Shown: positions 40,144-51,563 of the stretch, piece after piece
Layout of the letters: each line of letters starts with the position of its first letter
How positions within the stretch are numbered: the first letter of the stretch is position 1
From: Afipia sp.
Lineage (GTDB): Bacteria > Pseudomonadota > Alphaproteobacteria > Rhizobiales > Xanthobacteraceae
DNA: 64,000 nt
Direction: 5' to 3'
Assembly: GCA_024508675.1 (NCBI GenBank)
Contig: JANINQ010000021.1
Location: forward strand, 806,001-870,000
Notes under the pieces: model-generated
What the model was told of the DNA's origin: nothing
Database searches by the model: none
The model's input: only the letters and a program-made list of their open reading frames with translations
Translations under genes and position numbers: made by a program

Positions 40144-41295
40144 TTACGCGAAGCTGTGGGCCGCGTGCGCCGCCCCCATCGATTCCATCTCCACGCGCGG
40201 ACGCTGACGGGTCAGCGCGAGCAGCATGCCGACGCCATAGGCGAGCGAGATCATCGACGAACCGCCATAGGAGATGAACGGCAGCGTCATACCCTTTGCA
40301 GGCATCAGGTGCAGGTTCACCGCCATGTTGATGGACGCCTGAATGCCGAACATGATCGCAAGGCCCGCGGCAGCGAAGCGCGCGAACAGATCCTCGCTGG
40401 CGTAGGCGCGCGACAGCGAACGAATGACGATGAAGGCGAACAGCGCGAGCAGCGCGAGGCACAGGATGATTCCGAATTCCTCGGCGGCGACGGCGAACAC
40501 GAAGTCGGTGTGGCTGTCCGGGAGAATGCGCTTCACCGTGCCCTCGCCCGGCCCCTGCCCGAACCAGCCGCCATGGGTGAAGGCTTCCATCGCCGTATCG
40601 ACCTGAAAGGTGTCGCCCGAGGCCGGGTCCATGAAGCGTTTGATGCGGCCCGCAACGTGCGGCACCATCATATAGGCGCCGAACAATCCGACAGCGCCCG
40701 CGCCCATCAGGCCGAACACCCAGATCATCCGCATCCCGGCGATGAAGAACAGCGCGCCCCACACCATCAGCAGCAGCATGGTCTGGCCGAAGTCAGGCTC
40801 CAGCACCAGCAGCGTGACCGTCATCAGCAGCATGCCGAGCGCCATCGAGGTCGCAGGCATCTCCGGCCGCTTGGCGGATTCCGCGAACAGCCACGCCACC
40901 AGCACAACGAAGGCAGGCTTGAGGGATTCAGAAGCCTGAATGTTGATGCCGAGGATGGTGATCCAGCGCTTCGCGCCTTTCACCTCGGGCCCGAACAGCA
41001 GCGTCGCGACAACGAGCGCCACGCTGATGGCGAACACGATCAGCGCGCTGCGGCGAACCTGACGCGGCGAGAGGAACGAGACGCCGAGCATCACCAGCAG
41101 CGATGGCAGCAGGAACATCACGTGGCGGTTGAAGAAGTGAAACGGATCGAGGCCAATGCGCGCCGCCACCGGCGGACTCGCGGCCAGTGACAGGATGACA
41201 CCACCGAGCATCAGCGTGATGAACGCAGCCAGCAGCAGCCGGTCCACCGTCCACCACCATTCGCTCAAGGGCGTGCGTTGTTCGCGGGAGATCAT
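40144..41295 (-). CDS. ftsW: Peptidoglycan glycosyltransferase FtsW
   Basis: A 383-residue SEDS protein with about ten membrane helices that polymerises septal peptidoglycan with FtsI. DSHTDFVFAVAAEEFGI and PFISYGGSSMISLAYGVGMLL are SEDS signatures, as is the GQGPGEGTVKRILPDSHTDF loop with the catalytic Asp. The 219-base gap upstream of it, towards murD, contains a palindromic repeat. Confidence 0.96.
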   Translation of the reverse strand: MISREQRTPLSEWWWTVDRLLLAAFITLMLGGVILSLAASPPVAARIGLDPFHFFNRHVMFLLPSLLVMLGVSFLSPRQVRRSALIVFAISVALVVATLLFGPEVKGAKRWITILGINIQASESLKPAFVVLVAWLFAESAKRPEMPATSMALGMLLMTVTLLVLEPDFGQTMLLLMVWGALFFIAGMRMIWVFGLMGAGAVGLFGAYMMVPHVAGRIKRFMDPASGDTFQVDTAMEAFTHGGWFGQGPGEGTVKRILPDSHTDFVFAVAAEEFGIILCLALLALFAFIVIRSLSRAYASEDLFARFAAAGLAIMFGIQASINMAVNLHLMPAKGMTLPFISYGGSSMISLAYGVGMLLALTRQRPRVEMESMGAAHAAHSFA

Positions 41296-41419
41296 GGGCC
41301 GTCCGCCATCCTGCCAGAGGTTAACGGGGTATTACTCCCGCATCATGGTTTCCGGAGGGTTAAGGATGGGCAAATACGGGAAAAAATCTCGTCAAAGTGT
41401 CGGGGAAGCCCACTCCGGG

Positions 41420-41509
41420 CCGTCATTGCGAGCAAGGCGAAGCAATCCACCTGAAAGCTCCGAGCACAAAAGCTGGATTGCTTCGTCGCTGCGCTCCTCG
41501 CAATGACGG
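41420..41509. repeat. Inverted-repeat element between murD and ftsW
   Basis: CCGTCATTGCGAG at the left end pairs with CTCGCAATGACGG at the right end, with inner GAAGCAATCCA / TGGATTGCTTC arms. The unit is about 90 bases. This CATTGCGAG...GCAATCC type is a well-known mobile-like intergenic repeat in several proteobacteria. No transposase is encoded. Confidence 0.85.
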
Positions 41510-41514
41510 AGCAC

Positions 41515-42912
41515 CTACGGCGGCGTCAGGCCGCCCGGCAATGCATGGGCCACCTCGCGGAAGCGGTCGCCGCGCTTCTCGAAATTCGGAAACTGGTCGA
41601 ACGACGCGCAGGCTGGTGACAGCAATACGACCGGCTCGGTCAGGCCCGACGCCGCAGCATCGCGCGCGGCGTGCGGCACAGCTTCTTCAAGTGTCTTGCT
41701 GATTTCGTGCGGCACATCGCCAAGCGTTTTGGCAAACTCTTCCGCCGCCTCGCCGATCAGGTAAGCCTTGCGAATACGCGGAAAGAACTCGCGCAGCGAC
41801 TCGATACCGCCGGTCTTGGGCTTTCCGCCCGCAATCCAGAAAATTTCTCTGAACGACGACAGCGCACGCGCTGCCGCATCCGCATTGGTGCCCTTGGAGT
41901 CGTTGACGAACAGCACATGGCCCTGGCGGCCGATCTGCTCCATGCGATGCGCGAGGCCCGGAAAACTGCGCAGCCCCTTCTGCAGGACTTCGGCGCTGAC
42001 ACCGAGCGCGAGCACCGCCGCCGAGGCGCAGGCTGCGTTCTGCGCATTGTGCAGTCCGCGCAGCGAGCCGATGTCGGCAACGCTGGCGATCCGCGTCCGC
42101 GCGCCGCCATCGACACGTACAATGGTCTCGCCTTCGAGGCAGACGCCGTCAGCCACCGGGCGCTTGACTGAAACGCGCACCACGTTCTTGCCCGCCTGCG
42201 CCACCCGATCCGCAATCGCCGCGCAGAAAGCGTCGTCAACGCCGACAATCGCGGTGCCGTTCTGCTGCACGCCCGCGACCAGCCGCTCCTTCACCGCGGC
42301 ATAATGTTCAATGGTGCCGTGACGATCGATATGATCCTCGGTCACATTGAGCAGAATGCCGACAGCCGGATCGAGCGAGGGCGTGAGATCGATCTGATAC
42401 GACGACATCTCGATCACATGGACGCGGCCCTTGGCCGGCGGCGCCAGCGAGAGGATCGCAGTGCCGATATTGCCGCCCATCTGGGTGTCGTAACCGGCTT
42501 CACGCATCAGATGCGCGATCAGCGCGGTCGTCGTGGACTTGCCGTTGGTGCCGGTGATCGCCACGAACGGCGCATCCGGTGCATGGCGCTTGCGCTCACG
42601 GCAGAACAGCTCGATATCGCCGATCACCTCAACGCCTGCCGCCTTCGCGGCATCAACGGTCCAGTGCGGCTTTGGGTGCGTCAGCGGCACACCGGGCGTC
42701 AGCACCAGCGCCGCGAAATTCTCCCACGACACCGTGCGCAGGTCCGCCGTGATGAAGCCTTCCTTCGCGGCTTCCGCAAGCTTCGCAGGCGTATCGTCGC
42801 TTGCGATCACCTCCGCGCCGCCTGCCTTCAAGGCGCGGCAGCTTGCGAGGCCCGAGCCGCCGAGGCCGAAGACGGCGACGGTCTTGCCCTTGAAGGAAGT
42901 AACCGGCGTCAT
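41515..42912 (-). CDS. murD: UDP-N-acetylmuramoyl-L-alanine--D-glutamate ligase
   Basis: A 465-residue Mur ligase that adds D-Glu. [17 protein letters not shown] is the UDP-binding loop, [18 protein letters not shown] the ATP loop, and [17 protein letters not shown] the conserved Asn/Asp block. ATG 42912 is used because its first base is also the last base of the mraY stop (TAATG overlap). An upstream start would add 29 residues from the mraY frame. A repeat element follows the stop immediately. Confidence 0.96.
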   Translation of the reverse strand: MTPVTSFKGKTVAVFGLGGSGLASCRALKAGGAEVIASDDTPAKLAEAAKEGFITADLRTVSWENFAALVLTPGVPLTHPKPHWTVDAAKAAGVEVIGDIELFCRERKRHAPDAPFVAITGTNGKSTTTALIAHLMREAGYDTQMGGNIGTAILSLAPPAKGRVHVIEMSSYQIDLTPSLDPAVGILLNVTEDHIDRHGTIEHYAAVKERLVAGVQQNGTAIVGVDDAFCAAIADRVAQAGKNVVRVSVKRPVADGVCLEGETIVRVDGGARTRIASVADIGSLRGLHNAQNAACASAAVLALGVSAEVLQKGLRSFPGLAHRMEQIGRQGHVLFVNDSKGTNADAAARALSSFREIFWIAGGKPKTGGIESLREFFPRIRKAYLIGEAAEEFAKTLGDVPHEISKTLEEAVPHAARDAAASGLTEPVVLLSPACASFDQFPNFEKRGDRFREVAHALPGGLTPP

Positions 42913-44003
42913 TACCGCAGCTTCAGTGTCGAGAGGCCAGCGAGCGCCAGCATCACCGAAACGATCCAGAACCGGATCACGATCTGCGGTTCGGTCCAAC
43001 CCTTCTGCTCATAATGATGATGGATCGGCGCCATGCGGAAGAACCGCTTGCCGGTGAGCTTGAACGAGGCGACCTGCACGATCACCGACAACGCTTCAAT
43101 CACAAACAAACCGCCGATCACCGCCAGCACGATCTCATGCTTGGTCGCAACCGCGATCGCGCCGAGCATGCCGCCGAGCGCGAGCGAGCCCGTGTCGCCC
43201 ATGAAGATCGACGCCGGGGGCGCGTTGAACCAGAGAAAACCGAGACCCGCACCGAGCACAGCGCCGCACAGCACGGCGAGTTCACCGGTGCCGGGCACAT
43301 AACGGATCTGCAGATATTCGGCGAACACCGCGTTGCCGACCAGATAGGCGATCATTCCGAAGCTGGCCGCCGCGATCATCACCGGCACGATAGCCAGACC
43401 GTCGAGGCCATCGGTGAGGTTCACCGCGTTGCCCGCGCCGACGATGATGAACATGCCGAACATCACATAGAACCAGCCGATGTTGAGCAGGAACTCCTTC
43501 ACGAACGGAATCGACAGCGCGGTCACTGTCGCGTCGCGGCCGAACCAGATGATGCAGCAGCAGGCGATCAGCGCGATCAGCCCTTCGACGGCAAGGCGCG
43601 AACGGCCGGAGAAGCCCTTGTCGGTCTGCTTGGAAACCTTGAGGTAGTCGTCATAGAAACCGACGAAGCCGAAACCGAGCGTGACCAGCAGCACGATCCA
43701 GACATAGGCATTGCGCAGGTTCGCCCACAGCAGCGTCGCGACGACCAGGCCCGAGAGGATCATCAGGCCACCCATGGTGGGGGTGCCCTTCTTGGTCACG
43801 AGATGAGTTGGCGGGCCGTCCGCGCGGATCGGCTGGCCCTTGCCCTGCGCCAGCCGGAGCTGGGCAATGATCCATGGCCCGAACAGGAACACGAACAGCG
43901 CGCCGGTGATCATCGCGCCGCCGGTGCGGAAGGTAATGTAACGGAACACATTGATGCCGGGGATGGTGCCGGCCAATTCAGTGAGCCAATAGAACATGTT
44001 CAA
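42912..44003 (-). CDS. mraY: Phospho-MurNAc-pentapeptide-transferase
   Basis: A 363-residue integral membrane enzyme making lipid I, with about ten membrane helices. [13 protein letters not shown] (about 71-83), [18 protein letters not shown] with catalytic Asp residues, [13 protein letters not shown] (near 193) and [12 protein letters not shown] are all present, as is MAPIHHHYE, the HHH motif near the C-terminus. Adjacent genes are murF (6 bases) and murD (overlap). Confidence 0.98.
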   Translation of the reverse strand: MNMFYWLTELAGTIPGINVFRYITFRTGGAMITGALFVFLFGPWIIAQLRLAQGKGQPIRADGPPTHLVTKKGTPTMGGLMILSGLVVATLLWANLRNAYVWIVLLVTLGFGFVGFYDDYLKVSKQTDKGFSGRSRLAVEGLIALIACCCIIWFGRDATVTALSIPFVKEFLLNIGWFYVMFGMFIIVGAGNAVNLTDGLDGLAIVPVMIAAASFGMIAYLVGNAVFAEYLQIRYVPGTGELAVLCGAVLGAGLGFLWFNAPPASIFMGDTGSLALGGMLGAIAVATKHEIVLAVIGGLFVIEALSVIVQVASFKLTGKRFFRMAPIHHHYEQKGWTEPQIVIRFWIVSVMLALAGLSTLKLR

Positions 44004-44008
44004 TTGCC

Positions 44009-45445
44009 TTATGGTGTGACGTCATCCAGCGCCGCCTTGTCAGGGAAGCGTTTTTGCAATGCCGTCACAATCAATTTCATACGCGAACCAAGCGACCCCT
44101 TGATCATGATGGCGTCGCCAGCCCCGATCGCGGCCACCACCTGCGGCTCAAGTGCTGCCGAATTATCGGCATAGCCGCCCTTCTTCGTGGAAGGAAGGGC
44201 TTCCCACAGATTGCGCATCAGCGGACCACAGCAAAAAACCGAATCGATCCCGTTCATCTTGATCGCTTCGGCAAGGCCGCGGTGAAGATCCGGACCGGTC
44301 GTCCCAAGTTCCAGCATGTCTCCCAGCACGACAATCCGCCGCCCGCGCGGGCCGACATCCGCCTGCCCCAGAACCGTGATCGCAGCCGCCATCGACGCTG
44401 GATTGGCGTTGTAGCTTTCATCAATCAGCGTGGCCGTGCCGCCGGAGAGCGTGAGCGCCTCCCGCACGCCGCGTCCCGAAGCGGGCTTCAGTTGCGCAAG
44501 CGCCAGTGCCGACAGCGCAAGGTCCGCGTCCGCAAGCGTAGCCGCGGCCAGCACCGCCAGCGAATTCATCGCCATATGACGCCCGGGCATGCCGATCTTG
44601 TAGGTGACGTCCTGCCCGAGAATGGTCGCGCGCACTGCCGAACAGGCTGGATGCAGGGAGACATCGATGAGACGCGCATCGGCTTTTTCGTCACTGCCGA
44701 AAGAAACAATATGCTCGATCTTCGCGGCCTTCGCGCTTTTGCTCAGGCGCGCGAACTGCGAGTTGTCGCGATTGAGCACCGCCGCGCCGCCGGGCTCGAC
44801 GCCCGCGAAGATTTCCGCCTTGGCATCGGCGATGGCCTCGATGCCGGAGAAGAATTCCAGATGCACCGGCTCGACCGTGGTGATGATCGCCACATGCGGG
44901 CGGACCATTTTCACCAGCGGCGTGATTTCGCCGGGATGATTCATGCCGATCTCGAAGATCGCAAACTTCACCGACGCCGGACAGCGCGCCAGCGACAGGG
45001 GCACACCCCAGTGATTGTTGAACGAAGCGGCCGAGGCGTGGGTTTCGCCCTGCGGGCCGAGCACCGTGCGCAACGCTTCCTTGGTCGAGGTCTTGCCGAC
45101 CGAGCCGGTCACCGCGATCACCTTCGCGCCGAGGCGCGCACGCGAGGCCTGTGCCAGATCGACCAGACCTGCAAGCACATCATCGACGATCAGAAGCCGC
45201 GCATCGGCCGGAAATTTGTCGGCATGAGACTTTGCGACGACCGCAAGCGAGGCGCCGTTCTTCAGCGCGGCCTCGACGAAATCGTGACCATCATGCACGT
45301 CGCCCTTGATGGCGAAGTAGGCCTCGCCAGGTGTCAGCGTGCGGCTGTCGATGGAAATTCCGGTGACGTCATCGGGCAGCGCGCCGCGCTTTGTGGCGTA
45401 CATCGCCTCCATCATCGCTGCGCTTGCCCACAATGCCGCGCTCAT
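44009..45445 (-). CDS. murF: UDP-N-acetylmuramoyl-tripeptide--D-alanyl-D-alanine ligase
   Basis: A 478-residue Mur ligase adding D-Ala-D-Ala. [20 protein letters not shown] is the N-terminal block, [15 protein letters not shown] the ATP loop, and [11 protein letters not shown] with [12 protein letters not shown] are family hallmarks. Its start overlaps the murE stop by 4 bases (ATGA), so translation is coupled. Confidence 0.97.
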   Translation of the reverse strand: MSAALWASAAMMEAMYATKRGALPDDVTGISIDSRTLTPGEAYFAIKGDVHDGHDFVEAALKNGASLAVVAKSHADKFPADARLLIVDDVLAGLVDLAQASRARLGAKVIAVTGSVGKTSTKEALRTVLGPQGETHASAASFNNHWGVPLSLARCPASVKFAIFEIGMNHPGEITPLVKMVRPHVAIITTVEPVHLEFFSGIEAIADAKAEIFAGVEPGGAAVLNRDNSQFARLSKSAKAAKIEHIVSFGSDEKADARLIDVSLHPACSAVRATILGQDVTYKIGMPGRHMAMNSLAVLAAATLADADLALSALALAQLKPASGRGVREALTLSGGTATLIDESYNANPASMAAAITVLGQADVGPRGRRIVVLGDMLELGTTGPDLHRGLAEAIKMNGIDSVFCCGPLMRNLWEALPSTKKGGYADNSAALEPQVVAAIGAGDAIMIKGSLGSRMKLIVTALQKRFPDKAALDDVTP

Positions 45446-46890
45446 GCCGCATGCTCCGCCAATGCCGCGACGGCGGCTTCGTGATCGCTGAACGGCAATA
45501 CCTTATCTCCCACAATCTGTCCGGTCTCGTGTCCCTTGCCGGCAATCAGCAGCGCATCTCCCTGCTGCAAGCCGGCAACGGCTGCGCGGATCGCCTCATT
45601 GCGATCCGCAATGTCCGTCGCGCCTTTCGCTGCCGCCATGATGGCCGCACGGATGGACGCAGGATTTTCCGAGCGCGGATTGTCGTCGGTAATAATGACG
45701 GTATCCGCATTCTCCGCCGCAATCGCACCCATCAGCGGACGCTTGCCTGCATCGCGGTCGCCGCCCGCGCCGAACACGACCACGAGCTTGCGCTTCGTAT
45801 AGGGCCGCAGCGCTTCCAGCGCCTTCGCCAGCGCATCGGGCTTATGCGCATAATCCACAAACACCGGTGCACCGTTGCGCTCACCGACAAGCTCAAGACG
45901 CCCCGGCGCACCCTGAAGATTTTCCAGTGCTGCAAAGACGCGCGCGGGATCGCCGCCGGTTGCGATCACGAGGCCCGCGGCCACCATCGCATTCTCGATC
46001 TGAAATTCGCCAACCAGCGGCAGGCGTACCTGATACTGCTTGCCGTCATGTTCGAGGGTCAATTTCTGTGCAAAGCCATCGACAGCAGCGGCCAGCAATT
46101 GGATCGCTTCACCGCTGCGGCCAACCGTCATGATGCGCAGCCTGCGAAGTCGCGCAGCCTCGATCACCGCCGCGGAATGATCGTGATCGGCGGCAATCAC
46201 CGCGGCGCCGCCGTCAACCACAAGATCGGTGAACAGCCGCAGCTTGGCCGCCAGATAATGTTCGACCGTCGGATGATAATCCATGTGGTCGCGCGACAGA
46301 TTGGTGAACGCGCCTGCGCTGACACGCACGCCGTCGAGCCGATGCTGATCGAGGCCGTGCGACGACGCCTCGAATGCCAGATGCGTCACGCCATCGCCCG
46401 CGATTTCGTCCAGCGAGCGATGCAGCGCAATCGGATCGGGCGTGGTCAGCGAGCCGTAGACTGTGCGCTTTGGCGACACGAGGCCAATGGTGCCGATGCT
46501 CGCGGCTGCGAAGCCGAGTTGTTGCCAGATTTGCCGGGTGAACACGGCCACCGAGGTCTTGCCGCTGGTGCCGGTGACGGCGGCGATAGTCTGCGGCTGG
46601 CGCGGATAAAAACGCGCAGCGGCGAGCGCGAGCGCGCGGCGCGGGTTCGGCACCGCGATGAACGCAGCGCGATTGTCATTCTCTGGAGCACGGTCGCTGA
46701 CCACTGCAACCGCGCCGGTCCCAATCGCCTGATCGATGAAGCGCGCACCGTCGGTCTTGACCCCGGCCAGAGCGAAAAACACGTCGCCGGGTTTCACCGC
46801 CCGGCTGTCCACGGCAATGCCGGTCACCGCAACATCGGCATGTTGCGCGCCGATCACGGCATCTCCGCTGAAAAGGTCGCGTAGTTTCAT
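45442..46890 (-). CDS. murE: UDP-N-acetylmuramoyl-tripeptide synthetase (Mur ligase E)
   Basis: A 482-residue Mur ligase adding the third stem residue. [20 protein letters not shown] starts the family homology, [19 protein letters not shown] is the ATP loop, and [11 protein letters not shown] is the DNPR motif that marks enzymes using meso-diaminopimelate rather than lysine. ATG 46890 behind GGGGTAAA is chosen; an upstream start would run through a palindromic repeat. The gap to ftsI is 82 bases. Confidence 0.96.
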   Translation of the reverse strand: MKLRDLFSGDAVIGAQHADVAVTGIAVDSRAVKPGDVFFALAGVKTDGARFIDQAIGTGAVAVVSDRAPENDNRAAFIAVPNPRRALALAAARFYPRQPQTIAAVTGTSGKTSVAVFTRQIWQQLGFAAASIGTIGLVSPKRTVYGSLTTPDPIALHRSLDEIAGDGVTHLAFEASSHGLDQHRLDGVRVSAGAFTNLSRDHMDYHPTVEHYLAAKLRLFTDLVVDGGAAVIAADHDHSAAVIEAARLRRLRIMTVGRSGEAIQLLAAAVDGFAQKLTLEHDGKQYQVRLPLVGEFQIENAMVAAGLVIATGGDPARVFAALENLQGAPGRLELVGERNGAPVFVDYAHKPDALAKALEALRPYTKRKLVVVFGAGGDRDAGKRPLMGAIAAENADTVIITDDNPRSENPASIRAAIMAAAKGATDIADRNEAIRAAVAGLQQGDALLIAGKGHETGQIVGDKVLPFSDHEAAVAALAEHAA

Positions 46891-46913
46891 TTTACCCCGG
46901 CGCATCCAAGCAT

Positions 46914-46962
46914 GCGCGTATTCTGGTCGCAAAACCGGCACCCACTTTTGCGGAATACGCGC
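46914..46962. repeat. Rhizobiales palindromic repeat (copy 2)
   Basis: GCGCGTATTC (46914-46923) pairs with GAATACGCGC (46953-46962). The inner part CGCAAAACCGG...TTTTGCG matches, in reverse orientation, the AAAAGTGGG...ACCGGTTTT core seen at 9953-9997. It lies between ftsI and murE in the dcw series. Confidence 0.75.
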
Positions 46963-46972
46963 AGCCGAGCGG

Positions 46973-48712
46973 TTACCGGCTTTCCCTCGATGCCGCAAGA
47001 ATAAGGCGGTCGGACGGCGGCAAATCGAACCGGGGCACCATTCCCAGCAGCGGCGCGATCCGCTCGATCACCTTGCCGCCGGTCGGCACGGCATTCCAGC
47101 CCGACGTGATAAAGCCGTGGGTTTCCGGCAGCGGCTGCGGCTCGTCCAGCATGATCAGCAGCTGATACTGCGGATTGTCGGCGGGCATGATCGCGGTGAA
47201 GGAATTCAGCACCTGCTTCTTGGAATAGCGTCCGTTGACGACCTTTTCCGAGGTGCCGGTCTTGCCGCCGATATAATAGCCTTTGACATCAGCCTTTCGC
47301 GCGGTGCCCTTCTCCGCATTCAACCGCATCATGTAACGCAGACTGACGCTGGTTTCCGGCTTCACCACCTGCTTGGCGACCTGCAGCGCTTCCTCGCGCG
47401 AGCGCTTGAGGAAGGTCGGCGGAATGAGCTTGCCGCCATTGACCAGCGCATTGATGCCCATCACCGCCTGCAGCGGCGCCACCGCCATGCCGTGGCCGAA
47501 CGCGATGGTGATCGTGTTGAGTTCGCCCCAGCGCTTCGGCACCAGCGGCTCGGCGCTCTCGGGCAATTCCGTGCGCAGGCGGCTGAGCTGACCCAGCTTG
47601 CGGAGGAACGCCTTGTGTGCCTCGACACCCATCGACAGCGCGACACGCGCCGCGCCGACGTTGGAGGATTCGGTGAACACCTCCCACATCGGCACCGAGC
47701 GGCCGAGATTGTGGGTGTCGTGAATCTTGAACTTGCCATAGACCAGCGGCGCACGCGCGTCATAAAGCGTGTTGATGTTGGCACGGCCGGAATCGAGCGC
47801 CATGGCCAGCGTCAGCGATTTGAAGGTCGATCCCATTTCGAACACGCCGGTGGTCAGGCGGTTGATGCGGGTCGGATCGTTCGCCTCACGCGGGTTGTTC
47901 GGGTCGTAATCCGGCACCGAGACCATCGCGATGATCTCACCGGTGTTCACGTCCGAGACCAGACCCGCGGCAGCCTTGGCCTTGAATTTCTCCTTGGCCT
48001 TGAGCAGTTCATCGCGCAGCGCATGTTCGACACGCAGATCGACGGCGAGCTGCACCGGCTCCTGCTGGCGGTCGGTGGCGAACCCGGCGCGATGCAGATC
48101 GGCAAGACCATTCGAGTCCAGCCACTTCTCGATGCCGGCAATGCCCTGGTTGTCGATGTTCACATGGCCGATCAGATGCGACACGACGGGGCCGCTCGGA
48201 TAGACGCGCTTGTTCTCGCGCAGGAAGCCGATGCCCGGAATGCCGAGACGATAGATGTCCTTCTGCTGCTGCTGCGTGATTTCGCGCTTCAGCCAGACGA
48301 AACCCTTGCGCGACGACAGCCGGTCACGCACTTCGCCTGCATCGACGTCCGGCAGCGTTGCGGTCAGAAGCTCGATGGCCTCGTCCTTGTCGATGATACG
48401 GCGCGGCTCGCCGAACAGGGACGGGGTCTTGACGTCGGTCGCCAGGATCATGCCGTTACGGTCGAGAATATCGGGCCGTGCCGTGGCGGTGGCGTCCTGC
48501 GAGGCGGTGCGCCGCGTGCCATGGCCATCGCCGTTCACCGCGAACATCACGAGGCGGCCGCCGATCACGGCGTAGACCAGCGAGAAAGCAATGATCGCAA
48601 GACCGACGCGCGCGCGCGCCTTGGCCGAGCGATCGACATTGCGCCCGTAAAGCAGGGTGCGGATCAGCCGTTGCCGCCAGGGTTCGGGGGGACGTGTGAT
48701 TTGATCGGTCAC
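46973..48712 (-). CDS. ftsI: Septal transpeptidase, penicillin-binding protein FtsI (PBP3)
   Basis: A 579-residue class B penicillin-binding protein with a single membrane helix (about 33-55). It has a pedestal domain (about 60-250) and a transpeptidase domain with MGSTFKSLT (active Ser near 293), [12 protein letters not shown] (SxN motif) and GGKTGTSEK (KTG motif). It starts with GTG overlapping the ftsL stop (GTGA). FtsI works with FtsW on septal peptidoglycan. Confidence 0.97.
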   Translation of the reverse strand: MTDQITRPPEPWRQRLIRTLLYGRNVDRSAKARARVGLAIIAFSLVYAVIGGRLVMFAVNGDGHGTRRTASQDATATARPDILDRNGMILATDVKTPSLFGEPRRIIDKDEAIELLTATLPDVDAGEVRDRLSSRKGFVWLKREITQQQQKDIYRLGIPGIGFLRENKRVYPSGPVVSHLIGHVNIDNQGIAGIEKWLDSNGLADLHRAGFATDRQQEPVQLAVDLRVEHALRDELLKAKEKFKAKAAAGLVSDVNTGEIIAMVSVPDYDPNNPREANDPTRINRLTTGVFEMGSTFKSLTLAMALDSGRANINTLYDARAPLVYGKFKIHDTHNLGRSVPMWEVFTESSNVGAARVALSMGVEAHKAFLRKLGQLSRLRTELPESAEPLVPKRWGELNTITIAFGHGMAVAPLQAVMGINALVNGGKLIPPTFLKRSREEALQVAKQVVKPETSVSLRYMMRLNAEKGTARKADVKGYYIGGKTGTSEKVVNGRYSKKQVLNSFTAIMPADNPQYQLLIMLDEPQPLPETHGFITSGWNAVPTGGKVIERIAPLLGMVPRFDLPPSDRLILAASRESR

Positions 48713-49119
48713 CGCGCACCCTCCGGCTGGGGAATGGAGCCGGTCAGCGAGTCATCTTCCAGCGCAGCCTTGGCCAGCGCTTCGATATCAACGCTCTCGA
48801 TCATGGTGCCGATCGGATCGGGATCATTCGGCTTGACGAAGCTCGGCGGGCGCGGCGGCAGGTTCTTCAGCGAGTCATATTGAGTAGCTTCGATCGAACG
48901 CAGCGAGAGATGGCGTGTCGCCAGTTCCTGCAACCGTTTCGGCGATTCCAGTTTGGCCCATTCCGCCTTCAGGCTGGCGATGGCGTCGCGCTGCTGGCGG
49001 ATGTCGTTGCGCAGCCGCATCACGCTTTCGGTGCGCACCGTGGATTCCATCTTGATGCGGTAGACATAGGCCGCTGCGAACACCAGCGCGCAGATGACAA
49101 AGAGGTGGACAATGCGCAT
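48709..49119 (-). CDS. ftsL: Cell division protein FtsL
   Basis: A 136-residue bitopic protein with one N-terminal membrane helix (residues 2-18, RIVHLFVICALVFAAAY). A coiled-coil segment (about 30-70, ESVMRLRNDIRQQRDAIASLKAEWAKLESP) and an acidic C-terminus follow. FtsL is poorly conserved, so assignment relies on size, topology and position between rsmH and ftsI. Confidence 0.9.
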   Translation of the reverse strand: MRIVHLFVICALVFAAAYVYRIKMESTVRTESVMRLRNDIRQQRDAIASLKAEWAKLESPKRLQELATRHLSLRSIEATQYDSLKNLPPRPPSFVKPNDPDPIGTMIESVDIEALAKAALEDDSLTGSIPQPEGAR

Positions 49120-49120
49120 G

Positions 49121-50122
49121 TCAGCCTCCCCTCATCACGTCGGCCAGTTGCGGCCAATCAAACGACACGGTTTCAGACTGCGCGGGAGCCGCCGTGCGCG
49201 CTGCAGCCCGCAGTTTGGCGGAACGCGCGCGCGGATTGGCCTCGACCTCGTCGTCGCCTGCAACAATCGGACGCTTGGTGAGTATCTCGAAGCTCGGCAG
49301 CGCCTGATCGACCTCAGGAAGATGGCGCGAACCGCCGCCGCGCTTGCCGCGCTCGTTGAGGAAGTTCTTGACGATGCGGTCTTCCAGCGAATGGAACGAC
49401 ACCACCGCAAGCCGTCCGCCCGGCTTGAGCATCTGCTCGGCGGCCACGAGCGCCGCATGGAGTTCGTCCAGCTCTTCGTTGACGAAGATGCGCAGCGCCT
49501 GGAAAGTGCGGGTCGCGGGATGAATTTCATTGGGCTTGGAGCGCACCACCCGCGAGACGATGTCCGCCAGCGCGCGGGTCGTGGTGATCGGCGCTTCTTT
49601 CCGCGCGGCGACAATGGCGCGGGCCACCGCGCGCGAATGACGCTCCTCACCGAAGATATAGATAATGTTGGCGAGATCTGTTTCAGAAGCCTTCGCCACA
49701 ACGTCGGCAGCGGTCGGTCCGCTTTGCGCCATCCGCATGTCAAGCGGACCGTTGAGCCGGAACGAAAAGCCGCGCTCGCCCTGATCGAGTTGCATGGACG
49801 AGACACCGACATCCATGACAATGCCATCGACCGCGGCAAGGTCCTGTCCCGCGCAGACATCGGCCAGATTGGAAAAGCGGTCTTCCACCAGTGTCAGGCG
49901 TCCGCCGGAGGACTCCACAAGATCGAACCCGCCCATAATGGCGGTGCGATCACGGTCGATGCCGATCACGCGGGTGCCTGGCACTTTCAGGATCGCGCGG
50001 CTGTAACCGCCGGCGCCGAAGGTGGCATCGACATAGACACCGCCGTCATGCGGCGCGAGCGCCTCCACGGCCTCAACGCCGAGGACCGGAACATGGCGCA
50101 CGGGTGCATCATCGGGCGACAT
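49121..50122 (-). CDS. rsmH: 16S rRNA (cytosine(1402)-N(4))-methyltransferase
   Basis: A 333-residue methyltransferase modifying C1402 of 16S r[16 protein letters not shown] and [17 protein letters not shown] are the N-terminal hallmarks. [29 protein letters not shown] is the central RsmH-specific block, and [18 protein letters not shown] lies near the C-terminus. ATG 50122 is placed at the family's usual start; a longer reading adds 78 residues of non-homologous sequence. It is the first dcw gene present, with no mraZ before it. Confidence 0.96.
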   Translation of the reverse strand: MSPDDAPVRHVPVLGVEAVEALAPHDGGVYVDATFGAGGYSRAILKVPGTRVIGIDRDRTAIMGGFDLVESSGGRLTLVEDRFSNLADVCAGQDLAAVDGIVMDVGVSSMQLDQGERGFSFRLNGPLDMRMAQSGPTAADVVAKASETDLANIIYIFGEERHSRAVARAIVAARKEAPITTTRALADIVSRVVRSKPNEIHPATRTFQALRIFVNEELDELHAALVAAEQMLKPGGRLAVVSFHSLEDRIVKNFLNERGKRGGGSRHLPEVDQALPSFEILTKRPIVAGDDEVEANPRARSAKLRAAARTAAPAQSETVSFDWPQLADVMRGG

Positions 50123-50643
50123 TTCAAACGCCTGCCGGTGAAAGAGAGCCGCATGGCGGCCCGAATAGCCGGGCCGGTCCGCCAGATCCCGCCCGAAAAG
50201 CCCAAGATTGGCCCGTTCCGGCGCCCAGATCGACCGCAGCGCGGACGCGCTGGCGATGACGCGCCGCAAATTCGAGGTTCCGCACGGGATTTTCTGGCCA
50301 GCCATCGAGGTTGCGCATCGGTGAACCGTAGCCGCCCCAAATCGGCGCGGCTCCACATCCTTCAGTAGCGGCAGTTATCGTTAAGGAATGGTTGACGCAG
50401 AAGCCTGACTTTAAAGAAGGTGAATTCCGGCAAGGCCCTGCGGGCAACCCGGCCATGCGCAATGTTCTGGGGGCAACGGAACCCGCGCCGATTGCGCAGC
50501 GTGTGCATTGCCTTATCACTAGCGCCGTACTGCCCTTCTCTCGCCCCGTTTCGAGTTGTGTATGCCGCGAGGATCGTTTGAGTCTGCTGGATTGAGTTCA
50601 AAGCGTCAGCGTCCCGATCATTTACTTGGGAGATGCTGCTGAA
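50123..50643. other. 521-base region between rsmH and the amidase gene
   Basis: This region separates divergent genes, so it should hold both promoters. Read on the minus strand it shows TTAACGATAACTGCC about 250 bases before rsmH. No MraZ-like reading frame (DAKGRVSIP-type motif) is found in any frame. A GGAAC-N17-CGTG string at 50478-50503 is one base from an EcfG-type promoter facing the amidase. Nothing else could be supported. Confidence 0.45.
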
Positions 50644-51417
50644 ATGCCGAACTTCGTGCCGGATTCATCCGTCGTGTCGAACGTCACGCCGTCGCCGAAC
50701 TATGGCGACCGCAAGGGCGTTCTGTCGCCGAACATGATCGTGCTGCACTATACCGGCATGGCCGACCCTGCGAGCGCCATCGTCCGGCTGTGCACCACCG
50801 GCACCGAAGTCTCCGCACATTATGTCGTGCTCGAGGACGGCAATATCGTCCAGTGCGTGCGCGAAGCAGACCGCGCCTGGCATGCAGGCGCATCCGCATG
50901 GGCCGGCGAGACCGACATCAACTCGCTTTCCATCGGCATCGAGATCGTCAATCCCGGTCATGACCTCGGCTACACCGACTTTCCGATCCGCCAGACCGCA
51001 GCGGTGATCGCGCTGTGCAAGGGCATCATGATCCGCCGCGATATTCCCAGGCACCGCGTGCTCGGACATTCGGATGTCGCGCCCGGACGCAAGAAGGACC
51101 CTGGCGAGAAATTTCCGTGGCGGCTGCTGGCGGATTCCGGCGTCGGACTCTGGGTCGAGCCCGCGCCCATCGTGCGCGGCATGCAGACCATGCTGGGACA
51201 GTCCGGCGACGACGTTCTCAGCCTGCAGAAACTGCTGGCGCGGTTTGGCTACGGCGTGCCGCTGAACGGACTTTATGACGCCGCCACGATGGATGTGGTC
51301 ACCGCCTTCCAGCGTCACTTCCGGCCCGAGCGTATCGACGGCATTGCCGATACCTCGACATTGTCCACGTTGAACGATCTGCTCGCCCTGATGCCAAAAG
51401 AAGCGCTGGTCAGCTAG
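50644..51417 (+). CDS. N-acetylmuramoyl-L-alanine amidase (AmpD/AmiD type) with peptidoglycan-binding domain
   Basis: A 257-residue zinc amidase cleaving the MurNAc-L-Ala bond. IVLHYTG gives His35, GHSDVAPGRKKDPG gives His142 and Asp152, and GIEIVN gives Glu100, a full Amidase_2 site. Residues about 180-250 form a PG_binding_1-like domain (LQKLLARFGYGVPLNGLYDAATMDVVTAFQRHF). No signal peptide is obvious, so its location (cytoplasm or periplasm) is uncertain; anhydro-muropeptide recycling would place it inside. ATG 50644 follows GGGAGATGC. Confidence 0.92.
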   Translation: MPNFVPDSSVVSNVTPSPNYGDRKGVLSPNMIVLHYTGMADPASAIVRLCTTGTEVSAHYVVLEDGNIVQCVREADRAWHAGASAWAGETDINSLSIGIEIVNPGHDLGYTDFPIRQTAAVIALCKGIMIRRDIPRHRVLGHSDVAPGRKKDPGEKFPWRLLADSGVGLWVEPAPIVRGMQTMLGQSGDDVLSLQKLLARFGYGVPLNGLYDAATMDVVTAFQRHFRPERIDGIADTSTLSTLNDLLALMPKEALVS

Positions 51418-51563
51418 GTGCTTCTCAAGCACATCACTGCAACGCGCCCAAACCCGGCGCCCGGCGCTGTTGTGCGGCCGCTTGTCATCGCGATAACGTG
51501 CCTTGACCGTATCCTGATGGTGTCCGGTCAGTCATTTGACGGCAAAGTCGAGGGGGTTGCGGC

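Noticed and set aside
43014-44174. A 386-codon plus-strand frame opposite mraY
   Set aside because: The translation is Arg/His/Glu-rich without domains, and mraY with all catalytic motifs covers the region.
50478-50503. EcfG-like promoter string GGAAC-N17-CGTG before the amidase gene
   Set aside because: One mismatch in the -10 and about 140 bases of leader; too weak without further evidence.
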